Source: Fen-1359 sp963710355 (lineage in GTDB: Bacteria; Planctomycetota; Phycisphaerae; Sedimentisphaerales; Anaerobacaceae). From it: 64,000 nt of DNA. Shown here in pieces: positions 53,639 through 60,763 of the stretch. The position numbers were made by a program, and so were the translations under genes. Each line of letters begins with the position of its first letter. Within the stretch, counting starts at the first letter, position 1. The notes below the pieces were generated by a model, which made no database searches, had not been told where the DNA came from, and saw only the letters and a program-made list of their open reading frames with translations. The DNA is taken from assembly GCA_963710355.1 (NCBI GenBank), contig CAVPZU010000003.1, positions 744,001-808,000 of the forward strand. The letters run 5' to 3'.

Positions 53639-56053
53639 ATGGTGAACGGCAATTCCGAGAACATTCCGGAAATGAAGCCTGATGGTGAATTTTCGGGAAA
53701 TCTGCCGCAAGCGGAAACGAACTTGAACAACGGTTGGCGCCAGACAGGGGGCAAGTTTGAATTCGTTCGGCCATCTCCTTTCTTTTCCATCAGCCAGAAA
53801 ATCATTATCGCACTGATAATTTTTGTTGCCGGCCTGCTTGTGTATTTTTTACTCAAGTACTCAAGAGGTTCTGTAAGCGATTTAACCAGCCGTTCTTATA
53901 AACAAAGCCCGGCCGCTGTCTTGCGGCAGGGGTCAAAACCACAACCACCACAAACCCCTTTACCTGAAACCGAATCAGCCGAAAAAAACGAACAGCCCAT
54001 TTCCCTCCAGACAGCCCAAAGTCTCGAAAAGCAGAAAGATTATCAGCAGGCCTTTGACTCTTACAGTTGGCTCCGGCAAAACCTTTTGCAGACAGGAGAG
54101 GACAGCCGGCTTCTCGCGGATTTTCTGCAGTTTAAGATGGCTTTGTGTCAGCAAAGGATGAGCAGGCAGGAAGAATCTGACCGCATCTTCAAGACCCTTG
54201 CGAACAGTTCTTCGCCGGCGATTCGCTGTTTCGTCGCCTATAACAGCATCGGGTCTCAGATAAAAAACAAGCAGTACCTTGCAGCGCTGGCCAACACATA
54301 CCGTTGTCTCGGCTCACTTGAGCTGCTCGGCCTTGAGAGGGAGTCGGCGGCTGCCTTAACCCGCAACTGTCACTTTTTAGCCGCTCAGTGTCTTACGCAG
54401 AACATTTTGATGCTTTCCGGTGAGAGCGGAAAATTGCCGGAACAGTTGTGGATAAGCCAGACGCAGATTGACCCGTTTGTCAATCTGGACCAGGCGCAGA
54501 TTATTTTGTTGTTGGGCAGCGGCTCTGAGATTCTTAACAGGGCGCTATTGGCGCCGCAGATTCAACCCGCAGGAGGCGGACCTGTACGCTGGCAGGTTGC
54601 CTGCTACAGGGCTTCGGTGGAAGAATTACTTTCGAGATTTGCGACGGCTGCCAGCCTTGAGCTTAAGTGGAATTTTGCCGCCGGCGGCTCTTCGGAACAG
54701 GCAAATGTCCGCAGAAGAATTATCACTTTATATTTGCCCGGAGCGACGGAGCATCAGGTTGCAGCAGTGGCGGCAGGTTGTGTCGGTCTGCTCGCTTCGG
54801 TCGATGATAACGGCACGATAACGGTATATAATCCGGAGAATATTTCCGTGCTTTCCGAGCAGTTGTCGGTCTGTAGTGAGCAGGCGGTAAGTCTGTGGCA
54901 TCAGTTTCTGCTCAGGTTCGACCAGGACGCATCTGCGGGCAATGTCCATTTTGCGATAGGGCTTTTGTATGCTCAAATGCAGGATATACCGAAGGCGATT
55001 TCGGAATTTAAGCTGGTCACAAATCGTTTTACACATTCCGCCATTGTTCCCTTTGCACTGTTCAATTCCAGCAGGCTCAAGACCAATATAAAAGATTACA
55101 GCGGCGCACGCGAGGACCTGCTGCAGCTGGTGGAGCAATATCCCGACGCTGCCGTTGGGGACGAGGCTGTTTTTTATCTTGCCGATGCGACTTTTGCTGC
55201 GTCTCTTTTCGGCGAGGCGAGGCCTCTTTACGAGAAGCTCTACAATCTCAATCTGTCGCCGCGGTCGCAGGCCGCCGCTTCTTTCGGGCTTGGCTGCTGC
55301 CTGTTTGAGGAGAAAAAATATGAGGAGTCAATAAAATGGCTGACCCGCTATCTGAATCTTACAAAGGAAAAGCCGGATGAGAATCTCTACAGGACATATT
55401 TGCTGATGGGCAGGGCGTATCTGGGTCTCGATAAGGCGGACGAGGCCTGCACAGCCTTTCAGTATGCACTTGCAGGCCGACCCGCCGGAGGCGGGCCTGA
55501 AGAATACATTGAGATTATTTCGGCGCTGGTTGACTCCCTTATTGTCCGCGAAAGATTCGTTGAAGCACTTGGCGTTCTGGACGGCGTCGAATTGTGGCGG
55601 CTTTCGCAAAAAGAGAACGTTAAAGTCGTTCTGCTGAAAGCGGGTGTTCTGCGCCGGATGGGTCTGGTTGACAAGGCCGTTTCGGCAATCGGCGACAGGG
55701 CTGACTATGTGTCGGATGCGTCGCTCAAGGCCAAGATTTTGTTTGAGCTGGCCCAGTGTTATAAAGCCGATGGCAGACTTGAACTTGCTCGCAGAAACCT
55801 CAGTGACATCCTTGTTATCGCCGACAAGGGTCTGCTTTTCGACAGTGCCGCCATTGAATTGGCCGACGTTTGCAAAAAGCTGGGACGAAATTCGGAGGCG
55901 ATTTCGGTCTGCGTTCAGCTTCTGAATTCGCAGCCGGAAGATGACGTAAAGAAGCAGGCGTTGTCGATTCTGGCTTATGTCTACCGCAGCCAAAAGGACT
56001 ACGACAATGCCCTGCTGGCTCTTATGGGAAAGTGGAAGAACGATAATCAATAA
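53639..56053 (+). CDS. Membrane-anchored TPR protein with STN-like domain
   Basis: 804 aa. The N-terminal 50 residues are polar, one transmembrane helix (IIIALIIFVAGLLVYFLL, about residues 51-68) follows, then a Pro/Gln-rich linker. Residues about 130-275 hold TPR-like repeats. Residues about 310-410 have the shape of the secretin/TonB short N-terminal (STN) fold: VEELLSRFATAASLELKW, ITLYLPGATEHQVAAVAAGC and TITVYNPENI. The rest (430-800) is a long array of TPRs (AISEFKLVTNRFTHSAIVPF, YEESIKWLTRYLNLTKEKPD). No family name known to me. Under its own sigma-54 promoter and inside the flagellar region, it probably serves a periplasmic or envelope-spanning flagellar structure. The palindrome at 55481 encodes PAGGGP. 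Confidence 0.75.
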   Translation: MVNGNSENIPEMKPDGEFSGNLPQAETNLNNGWRQTGGKFEFVRPSPFFSISQKIIIALIIFVAGLLVYFLLKYSRGSVSDLTSRSYKQSPAAVLRQGSKPQPPQTPLPETESAEKNEQPISLQTAQSLEKQKDYQQAFDSYSWLRQNLLQTGEDSRLLADFLQFKMALCQQRMSRQEESDRIFKTLANSSSPAIRCFVAYNSIGSQIKNKQYLAALANTYRCLGSLELLGLERESAAALTRNCHFLAAQCLTQNILMLSGESGKLPEQLWISQTQIDPFVNLDQAQIILLLGSGSEILNRALLAPQIQPAGGGPVRWQVACYRASVEELLSRFATAASLELKWNFAAGGSSEQANVRRRIITLYLPGATEHQVAAVAAGCVGLLASVDDNGTITVYNPENISVLSEQLSVCSEQAVSLWHQFLLRFDQDASAGNVHFAIGLLYAQMQDIPKAISEFKLVTNRFTHSAIVPFALFNSSRLKTNIKDYSGAREDLLQLVEQYPDAAVGDEAVFYLADATFAASLFGEARPLYEKLYNLNLSPRSQAAASFGLGCCLFEEKKYEESIKWLTRYLNLTKEKPDENLYRTYLLMGRAYLGLDKADEACTAFQYALAGRPAGGGPEEYIEIISALVDSLIVRERFVEALGVLDGVELWRLSQKENVKVVLLKAGVLRRMGLVDKAVSAIGDRADYVSDASLKAKILFELAQCYKADGRLELARRNLSDILVIADKGLLFDSAAIELADVCKKLGRNSEAISVCVQLLNSQPEDDVKKQALSILAYVYRSQKDYDNALLALMGKWKNDNQ

Positions 56054-56066
56054 GAAGTTTCAGAAG

Positions 56067-57008
56067 ATGATAAAGGTTATATTAGTAATCCTGATTGTGT
56101 TGTGCGGCTCTGGAGCAGCCCCCTTTGCTGCTTGCGCAGCAGTCGCGGGGGAATTGCCCGACCCGACGGAGCTGCTGGGCCCGCCCGTGGCGAAAGATAT
56201 ACCCGCACAAGATGCCCTTGTTCCTGAAAGGCTGGCAACAGCGACCGTGAACAGGACGATAAAGCCGGCCTCGGAGAAAGCGGCGGATAGCGGCTACCGT
56301 GAGGCATTCCATACGAAAGAGCAGGTTCAGGCGGTATCGGCAGATTTGCTGTCGGTCAAACCTGTTGCGCAAAACGTGCGGAGTTCTTCTCTCGAACAGC
56401 AGCTTTGGAAGGACAGTATCTCGATGTTTCCGGAAAAGGATAATTTGCCCGAAAGAGACCGGCTTCAGCAATTGCTCGAACGATTGCGCTCTGTAGAATT
56501 TCCGAGGCCCCGGACGGATGCGAATTTTACCGAGCCGCTCAGGTTGAATTCTGAAAAATTTTTGGCAGCGGAGCCGAACAAAACCGAATCGCAGGGCGGG
56601 CGTCGGGCTGCGGCCAAATCTGCCGGCGATGCAAATTCCGCCGATAAGACGCTCGGGCTTATTCGACAGGTATGTCAAAATCCCGAAAAGGTCGAGGACG
56701 GCCTCGAATTGGCCGATCTGCTTTACATTAAAGGATACCTGAAGGAGGCCGCTGTTTTCTATCAGGAGACGCTTAATCGGCAAAAGCCGGACAAAAAGAT
56801 TTCGCCGGGTCAGAAGGCTTGGATTTTATACCAGATGGGTAACTGTCTGCGTCAAACCGACCCGGCAGCCGCCTCGGCGGCCTATAAGCAGCTGATAGCG
56901 GAATTCCCCGACTGCCCCTGGGCTGCTTCTGCCCGTGTGCAGGAAAAAGTTCTCGGCTGGCTCGGGAATAAAAAACCGCTTGACCTGCTTAAAGAGGCAG
57001 TAAAGTAG
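56067..57008 (+). CDS. Exported TPR-like protein
   Basis: 313 aa from the ATG at 56067 (MIKVILVILIVLCG), with AGTTTCAGAAG before it; the frame is open to 55977 but those codons overlap the preceding gene. A signal peptide (residues about 1-27) is followed by a charged, proline-containing linker. The C-terminal TPR-like part (KVEDGLELADLLYIKGYLKE, ILYQMGNCLRQTDPAAASAA) resembles the repeats of the preceding protein. The two start sites are coupled (14 bp apart), so they are co-expressed and may bind each other. Function unknown. Confidence 0.75.
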   Translation: MIKVILVILIVLCGSGAAPFAACAAVAGELPDPTELLGPPVAKDIPAQDALVPERLATATVNRTIKPASEKAADSGYREAFHTKEQVQAVSADLLSVKPVAQNVRSSSLEQQLWKDSISMFPEKDNLPERDRLQQLLERLRSVEFPRPRTDANFTEPLRLNSEKFLAAEPNKTESQGGRRAAAKSAGDANSADKTLGLIRQVCQNPEKVEDGLELADLLYIKGYLKEAAVFYQETLNRQKPDKKISPGQKAWILYQMGNCLRQTDPAAASAAYKQLIAEFPDCPWAASARVQEKVLGWLGNKKPLDLLKEAVK

Positions 57009-57050
57009 TTTTTAGTTTTGAGTTATTAGTTTTAAGTTGAGATGTGAATA

Positions 57051-57180
57051 TGCTCTGTAGAAAAGCAACCAATTTATTTGTCATACCTGCGAAAGCGGGT
57101 ATCCAGAAACAAAAAAAACAAGCCTGGATTCCCACTTGCGAGGGAATGACAGAAAGCAAACACACGTTTTCTACAGAGCA
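57051..57180. mobile_element. MITE-like element with terminal inverted repeats
   Basis: 130 bp bounded by TGCTCTGTAGAAAA (57051-57064) and its exact inverse TTTTCTACAGAGCA (57167-57180). The inside carries a CCTGCGAAAGCGGGTATCC hairpin half and GGATTCCCACTTGCGAGGGA. The flanks AGTTGAGATGTGAA (57035-57048) and AGTTGAGAGATGTGAA (57181-57196) are near-identical, as after target-site duplication. It encodes nothing, so it would be moved by a transposase elsewhere. Confidence 0.75.
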
Positions 57181-57218
57181 AGTTGAGAGATGTGAACATA
57201 CAAAAGGACTGTAAAGGT

Positions 57219-58695
57219 ATGATATATCGCAAAAGACAGGATGCAAATATTCTGATAGCGGGCGATGACGGCGGCATTGCCCGGACGATGCTTGAGCTTT
57301 TTGCCAGGAAGGGCGTTCACGCCGACCTGGCGAATGACTACAGTAATGCAGCGGACTTTCTCGACAAGAGCAGATACGACCTTGTTTTTGCAGCAGACAA
57401 TCTTCGCATACGTTCGGACCTTCCGGCAAAGAGGGGGGCGTGCTTTGAGCTTCTCGGCCGCATCAGGACCCACAGGCCGGAACTGCCCGTCGTTTTGATT
57501 CAATCTGCCTGCGGCGGACAGGCCGACCCTCAATGTCTGGCCGATTCCGCCGTCATGGCTGTGCGTGCGGGTTTTTGCGAACTGTTGACGCTGCCGCTTT
57601 GCAGGGAAAAAATCGAGGCCATTCTTGAGATTTACCTGCCCGACCACCCTGTGCAGGCCGGTGCGTCGGCAGTGGAGAACGGCAGAGAGATATTTGCCAT
57701 TGTCGGCAAAAGCGTCAAACTTTCCGGGGCAATCAGCCTGGCAAGACGTATCGCGCCAGACCTCGGCGCCTGTTCTGATAAGCGGCGAGAGCGGAACCGG
57801 AAAAGAACTAATATCATATCTGATTCATCTGGAAAGCAAGAGGGCCGATGGTCCCTATATTCGCGTCAACTGTTCTGCTCTGAACGAATCGCTTCTTGAA
57901 AGCGAGTTGTTTGGCCACGAGAAAGGCGCCTTCACGGGGGCATACAGCCAGCGGAAGGGACGGTTCGAGATGGCTGACGGCGGGACGCTGCTGCTCGATG
58001 AAATCACCGAAACGCCGATTCATTTTCAGGCAAAGCTGCTGCGTGTTCTCGAACAGCAGTCGTTCGAGCGCGTCGGCGGCAACGAAAATGTAAGCGTGGA
58101 TGTGCGGATAATCAGCACAACAAACAAAGATTTGTCGAAAGAGCTTGCGGCGGGCAGTCTTCGCAGAGACCTTTATTATCGGTTAAGCGGTCTGCGGCTG
58201 GTTGTTCCGCCTCTGCGTGAGCGCATAGAGGATTTGCCGGACCTTGTATGGCATTTTGTAAATCTGTATGCGCCGCAGACGGGAAGACGCATTAAAACCA
58301 TCGGCCCCGTTATGATGGAAATGCTGGCGAACTACAACTGGCCCGGCAATATCAGACAGCTCCGCAACGTCGTCATTACTTCGCTTGTCCTCGGGGTCGG
58401 CGAGACCTTGTCGATTGCCGATGTATCGTGGCTGTTCGATGAAATTATTCCTGAGTCCGTGCAGAAGGAAGCCGAGCTGGCCGGTCAGCTGGAAGATTTG
58501 GAGACAATCGGCCGGCAGAATTCATCGCTGGCAGGGCTGGCTCTCGACCAGGTCGAGAGGCAGGCAATTCTGGATACGTTGCGTCAAACGGCTGGCAATC
58601 GGACGAAGGCTGCAAAGATATTGGGCATCAGCGGCAGGACTTTGCGTGAAAAGGTGCGCAAATACAGGCAGGTCGGCACACTTGAGCCGGTCTGA
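57219..58695 (+). CDS. Second sigma-54-dependent activator, frame broken
   Basis: NtrC-type activator of about 490 aa. The ATG at 57219 (MIYRKRQDANILIAGDDGG) has AAAGGT before it; an ATG at 57192 in the same frame is weaker. The receiver keeps the acidic pair (GDD, 16-17), but the phospho-acceptor position reads Ala59 with Asp60 beside it (LVFAAD). The AAA+ part VLISGESGTGKELISYLIH is in the next frame, from about 57755, so one indel lies near 57750-57765. It has the intact sigma-54 loop GAFTGA, Walker B GGTLLLDEI, the pattern LRRDLYYRLSGLRLVVPPLR, and an HTH (AGNRTKAAKILGISGRTLRE). It sits before fliL and probably drives the late switch/export genes. The palindrome at 57504 encodes SACGG. 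Confidence 0.85.
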
Positions 58696-58745
58696 TAATT
58701 GAATCAGAAAAATTTCTTTAGAATCAGGATTGAGAAGGTATAGAT

Positions 58746-59354
58746 ATGGCAGAGGAAGAAAAGGCGAAGGAACAACCCAAGCCGGTTGCGGCGACGGAGG
58801 CAAAATCCGAGGCGAAGTCCGAGGCGAAACCGGAATCCGGCGAAAAGAAATCCTTTATAGGCAGATTTCTGCCCTGGATAATAATAGCCGTTATCGTTGT
58901 TGTTTCTGCGGGGACGGGGGCAGGTCTTGCAAAGCTGTTTGCAGGCGGTAAGAAGGCAGGGCAGCCTCATCAGGCCGACAAGAAGCCCGCCGCATCAAAA
59001 GCCTCCGAGCTTATGGTCAGCGGCGGTCAAAAGAGCTGGTATTATGATATGGACCCCGTCATCGCAAACCTCAATGAGCCGTCTGTGACGAGGTATGTCC
59101 GCATCACGATAACGCTCGAGATAAGCGAAAAGGTCGATGCAGAGAAGGGTAAGATATTTATCAGCGAAAAGAAACCCGAATTGACAAACTGGCTGAACAT
59201 CTACCTGTCGAGCCAGACCGTGGAGGATATCCGAGGTGACAAGAACCTTCGGCGGATTCAAGCCCAGATTCTTAATGCGTTTAATGAAAAGCTGTTTCCG
59301 AACGGCCAGGGCGGAATCAAGCAGGTTCTCTTTAAGGAATTTGCCGTTCAATGA
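58746..59354 (+). CDS. fliL: Flagellar basal-body-associated protein FliL
   Basis: 202 aa. A polar, alanine/lysine-rich N-terminus, one transmembrane helix (FLPWIIIAVIVVVSAGTGAG, about residues 41-60) and a periplasmic SPFH-like domain with YYDMDPVIANLNEPSVTRYV and RITITLEISEKVDA. It then has SSQTVEDIRGDKNLRRIQAQ and ends in KQVLFKEFAVQ. FliL surrounds the stator and supports torque. Its stop overlaps the fliM start (ATGA). Confidence 0.9.
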   Translation: MAEEEKAKEQPKPVAATEAKSEAKSEAKPESGEKKSFIGRFLPWIIIAVIVVVSAGTGAGLAKLFAGGKKAGQPHQADKKPAASKASELMVSGGQKSWYYDMDPVIANLNEPSVTRYVRITITLEISEKVDAEKGKIFISEKKPELTNWLNIYLSSQTVEDIRGDKNLRRIQAQILNAFNEKLFPNGQGGIKQVLFKEFAVQ

Positions 59355-60307
59355 GCGATTCTGAAGACAATTTTACTTATGAAAAATTCAGACAGCTGCT
59401 GGCTGCCGTTGGCTCGCAGCGAACTGCCGACGGCGAGCAGGTTAGCTGTGTTGAATATGATTTTCGCAAGGCTCACTATTTTAATACCGCACAGTTCGGC
59501 AAACTGAATGACTTTGCAGGCATGGCGGCAGGATTTATAGCGGCGAGATTCGCTTCTTTTTACAGCGACAGATTTGATGTTGCGGTGTCCGGAGTTGACC
59601 AGCAGTATGCGGCTGATTATTTCAAAATGACAAGCGGGACCTCGGCAAATTCTTTTTCGCTTGTATTCGGCCCGGACCAGCAGCATCCTGCGGGTTTTGT
59701 GGATGTCCCTGAGGCGGCGGGGAGGCAGTGGCTCAAACAGGTTCTCGGTGATTCCGAGAAAGAGCAGGAGGCAGGCGCACAACTGTCGCAGTTAGAGCAG
59801 TCATTTTTATTTGATATTGTTTCAATTTTTGTGCAAGCGCTGGTCGAGGCCTGTAAGTCATTCGGCTATAAGGCCTGCGGTAGCATTTTAAGGGGTCAGC
59901 CGGACCTCGGAGTCCAGCCGACCGAGCCGCTTTGCGTAATGGGCTTTGATGTTAAAAAGGCCGGGACGGAAGAAAATTTTCGGATAAATATCGTCGCTGT
60001 TTGCAGCGCATTCAACGCCGTTGCCCAAAAGGTTGAGCAGGCGGCAAGCAAACCGGCACCTGATTTTCTCGCCGATGTAATTACTTATCACATACGGAAC
60101 ATTTTGGTTCCGCTTACAGTTCAGTTTGATTCGACGATGCTCACCTTTGAGGAGGTAATGACGCTGCAGGCCGACGACGTTATTGTGCTGGACAGGAAGA
60201 TTACCGACCGGGCAGGAATTTTTCTGATGGGCAGGAAGCTGTTCAGCGGCAGGCTCGCAAAGGTCGGCGAAAACAAGGCTTTGGTTGTCAGCGGGCCGGC
60301 AGCATAA
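59351..60307 (+). CDS. fliM: Flagellar motor switch protein FliM (divergent N-terminus)
   Basis: C-ring component, 318 aa. The middle domain fits FliM/CheC loosely (LNDFAGMAAGFIAARFASFY, FLFDIVSIFVQALVEACKSF). The C-terminal SpoA-like domain is VPLTVQFDSTMLTFEEVMTL and QADDVIVLDRKITDRAGIFL, then GRLAKVGENKALVV. The usual N-terminal CheY-P binding motif (LSQxEIDALL) is missing; the protein starts SDSEDNFTYEKFRQLLAA. The name rests on this domain order, length and position before fliN. Confidence 0.85.
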   Translation: MSDSEDNFTYEKFRQLLAAVGSQRTADGEQVSCVEYDFRKAHYFNTAQFGKLNDFAGMAAGFIAARFASFYSDRFDVAVSGVDQQYAADYFKMTSGTSANSFSLVFGPDQQHPAGFVDVPEAAGRQWLKQVLGDSEKEQEAGAQLSQLEQSFLFDIVSIFVQALVEACKSFGYKACGSILRGQPDLGVQPTEPLCVMGFDVKKAGTEENFRINIVAVCSAFNAVAQKVEQAASKPAPDFLADVITYHIRNILVPLTVQFDSTMLTFEEVMTLQADDVIVLDRKITDRAGIFLMGRKLFSGRLAKVGENKALVVSGPAA

Positions 60308-60347
60308 GGGAAGAAGATGCATCGGAATTTTTTACAGGGGAAATAAA

Positions 60348-60761
60348 ATGGCAGCAGTGGCAGAAGAAAAACAGGAGGTTCAGAGTGCTCCAGCCGCCGA
60401 GCCTGCTGCGCAGGCAGCGGCGGAGGCAAAAACTTCCGTAAGCAGTGTGGAATTCCCGCAGGCCCCCGCAGGTGCAGGCAAGGATACAGGCCCGAAAGGC
60501 AGTCTTGATGTCCTGCTGGATGTGAATGTTCCAATGAACGTTGTTATAGGCGGCGCAGAGGTGCCTGTCCGCAGGCTTTTGCAGCTTGGCCCCGGTTCAG
60601 TTATTACGCTCGACAAATCCGTTGACGACCCGGTCGAGCTTTATCTTAAGGGTTCAAAGTTTGCGACTGCTGACATTGTGGTTGTCGAGGGCAAATTTGC
60701 CGTTCGGATAAAAGAGATTCTGAGTGTCAATAATTCCGCTCCGAAGGAAGACAAAAAATAA
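60348..60761 (+). CDS. fliN: Flagellar motor switch protein FliN
   Basis: C-ring component, 137 aa from the ATG at 60348, with GGGGAAATAAA before it. An Ala/Glu-rich N-terminal extension (about residues 1-50) precedes the SpoA domain: SLDVLLDVNVPMNVVIGGAE, VPVRRLLQLGPGSVITLDKS and VDDPVELYLKGSKFATADIV, ending VVEGKFAVRIKEILS. All family positions are present. Confidence 0.93.
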   Translation: MAAVAEEKQEVQSAPAAEPAAQAAAEAKTSVSSVEFPQAPAGAGKDTGPKGSLDVLLDVNVPMNVVIGGAEVPVRRLLQLGPGSVITLDKSVDDPVELYLKGSKFATADIVVVEGKFAVRIKEILSVNNSAPKEDKK

Positions 60762-60763
60762 CG

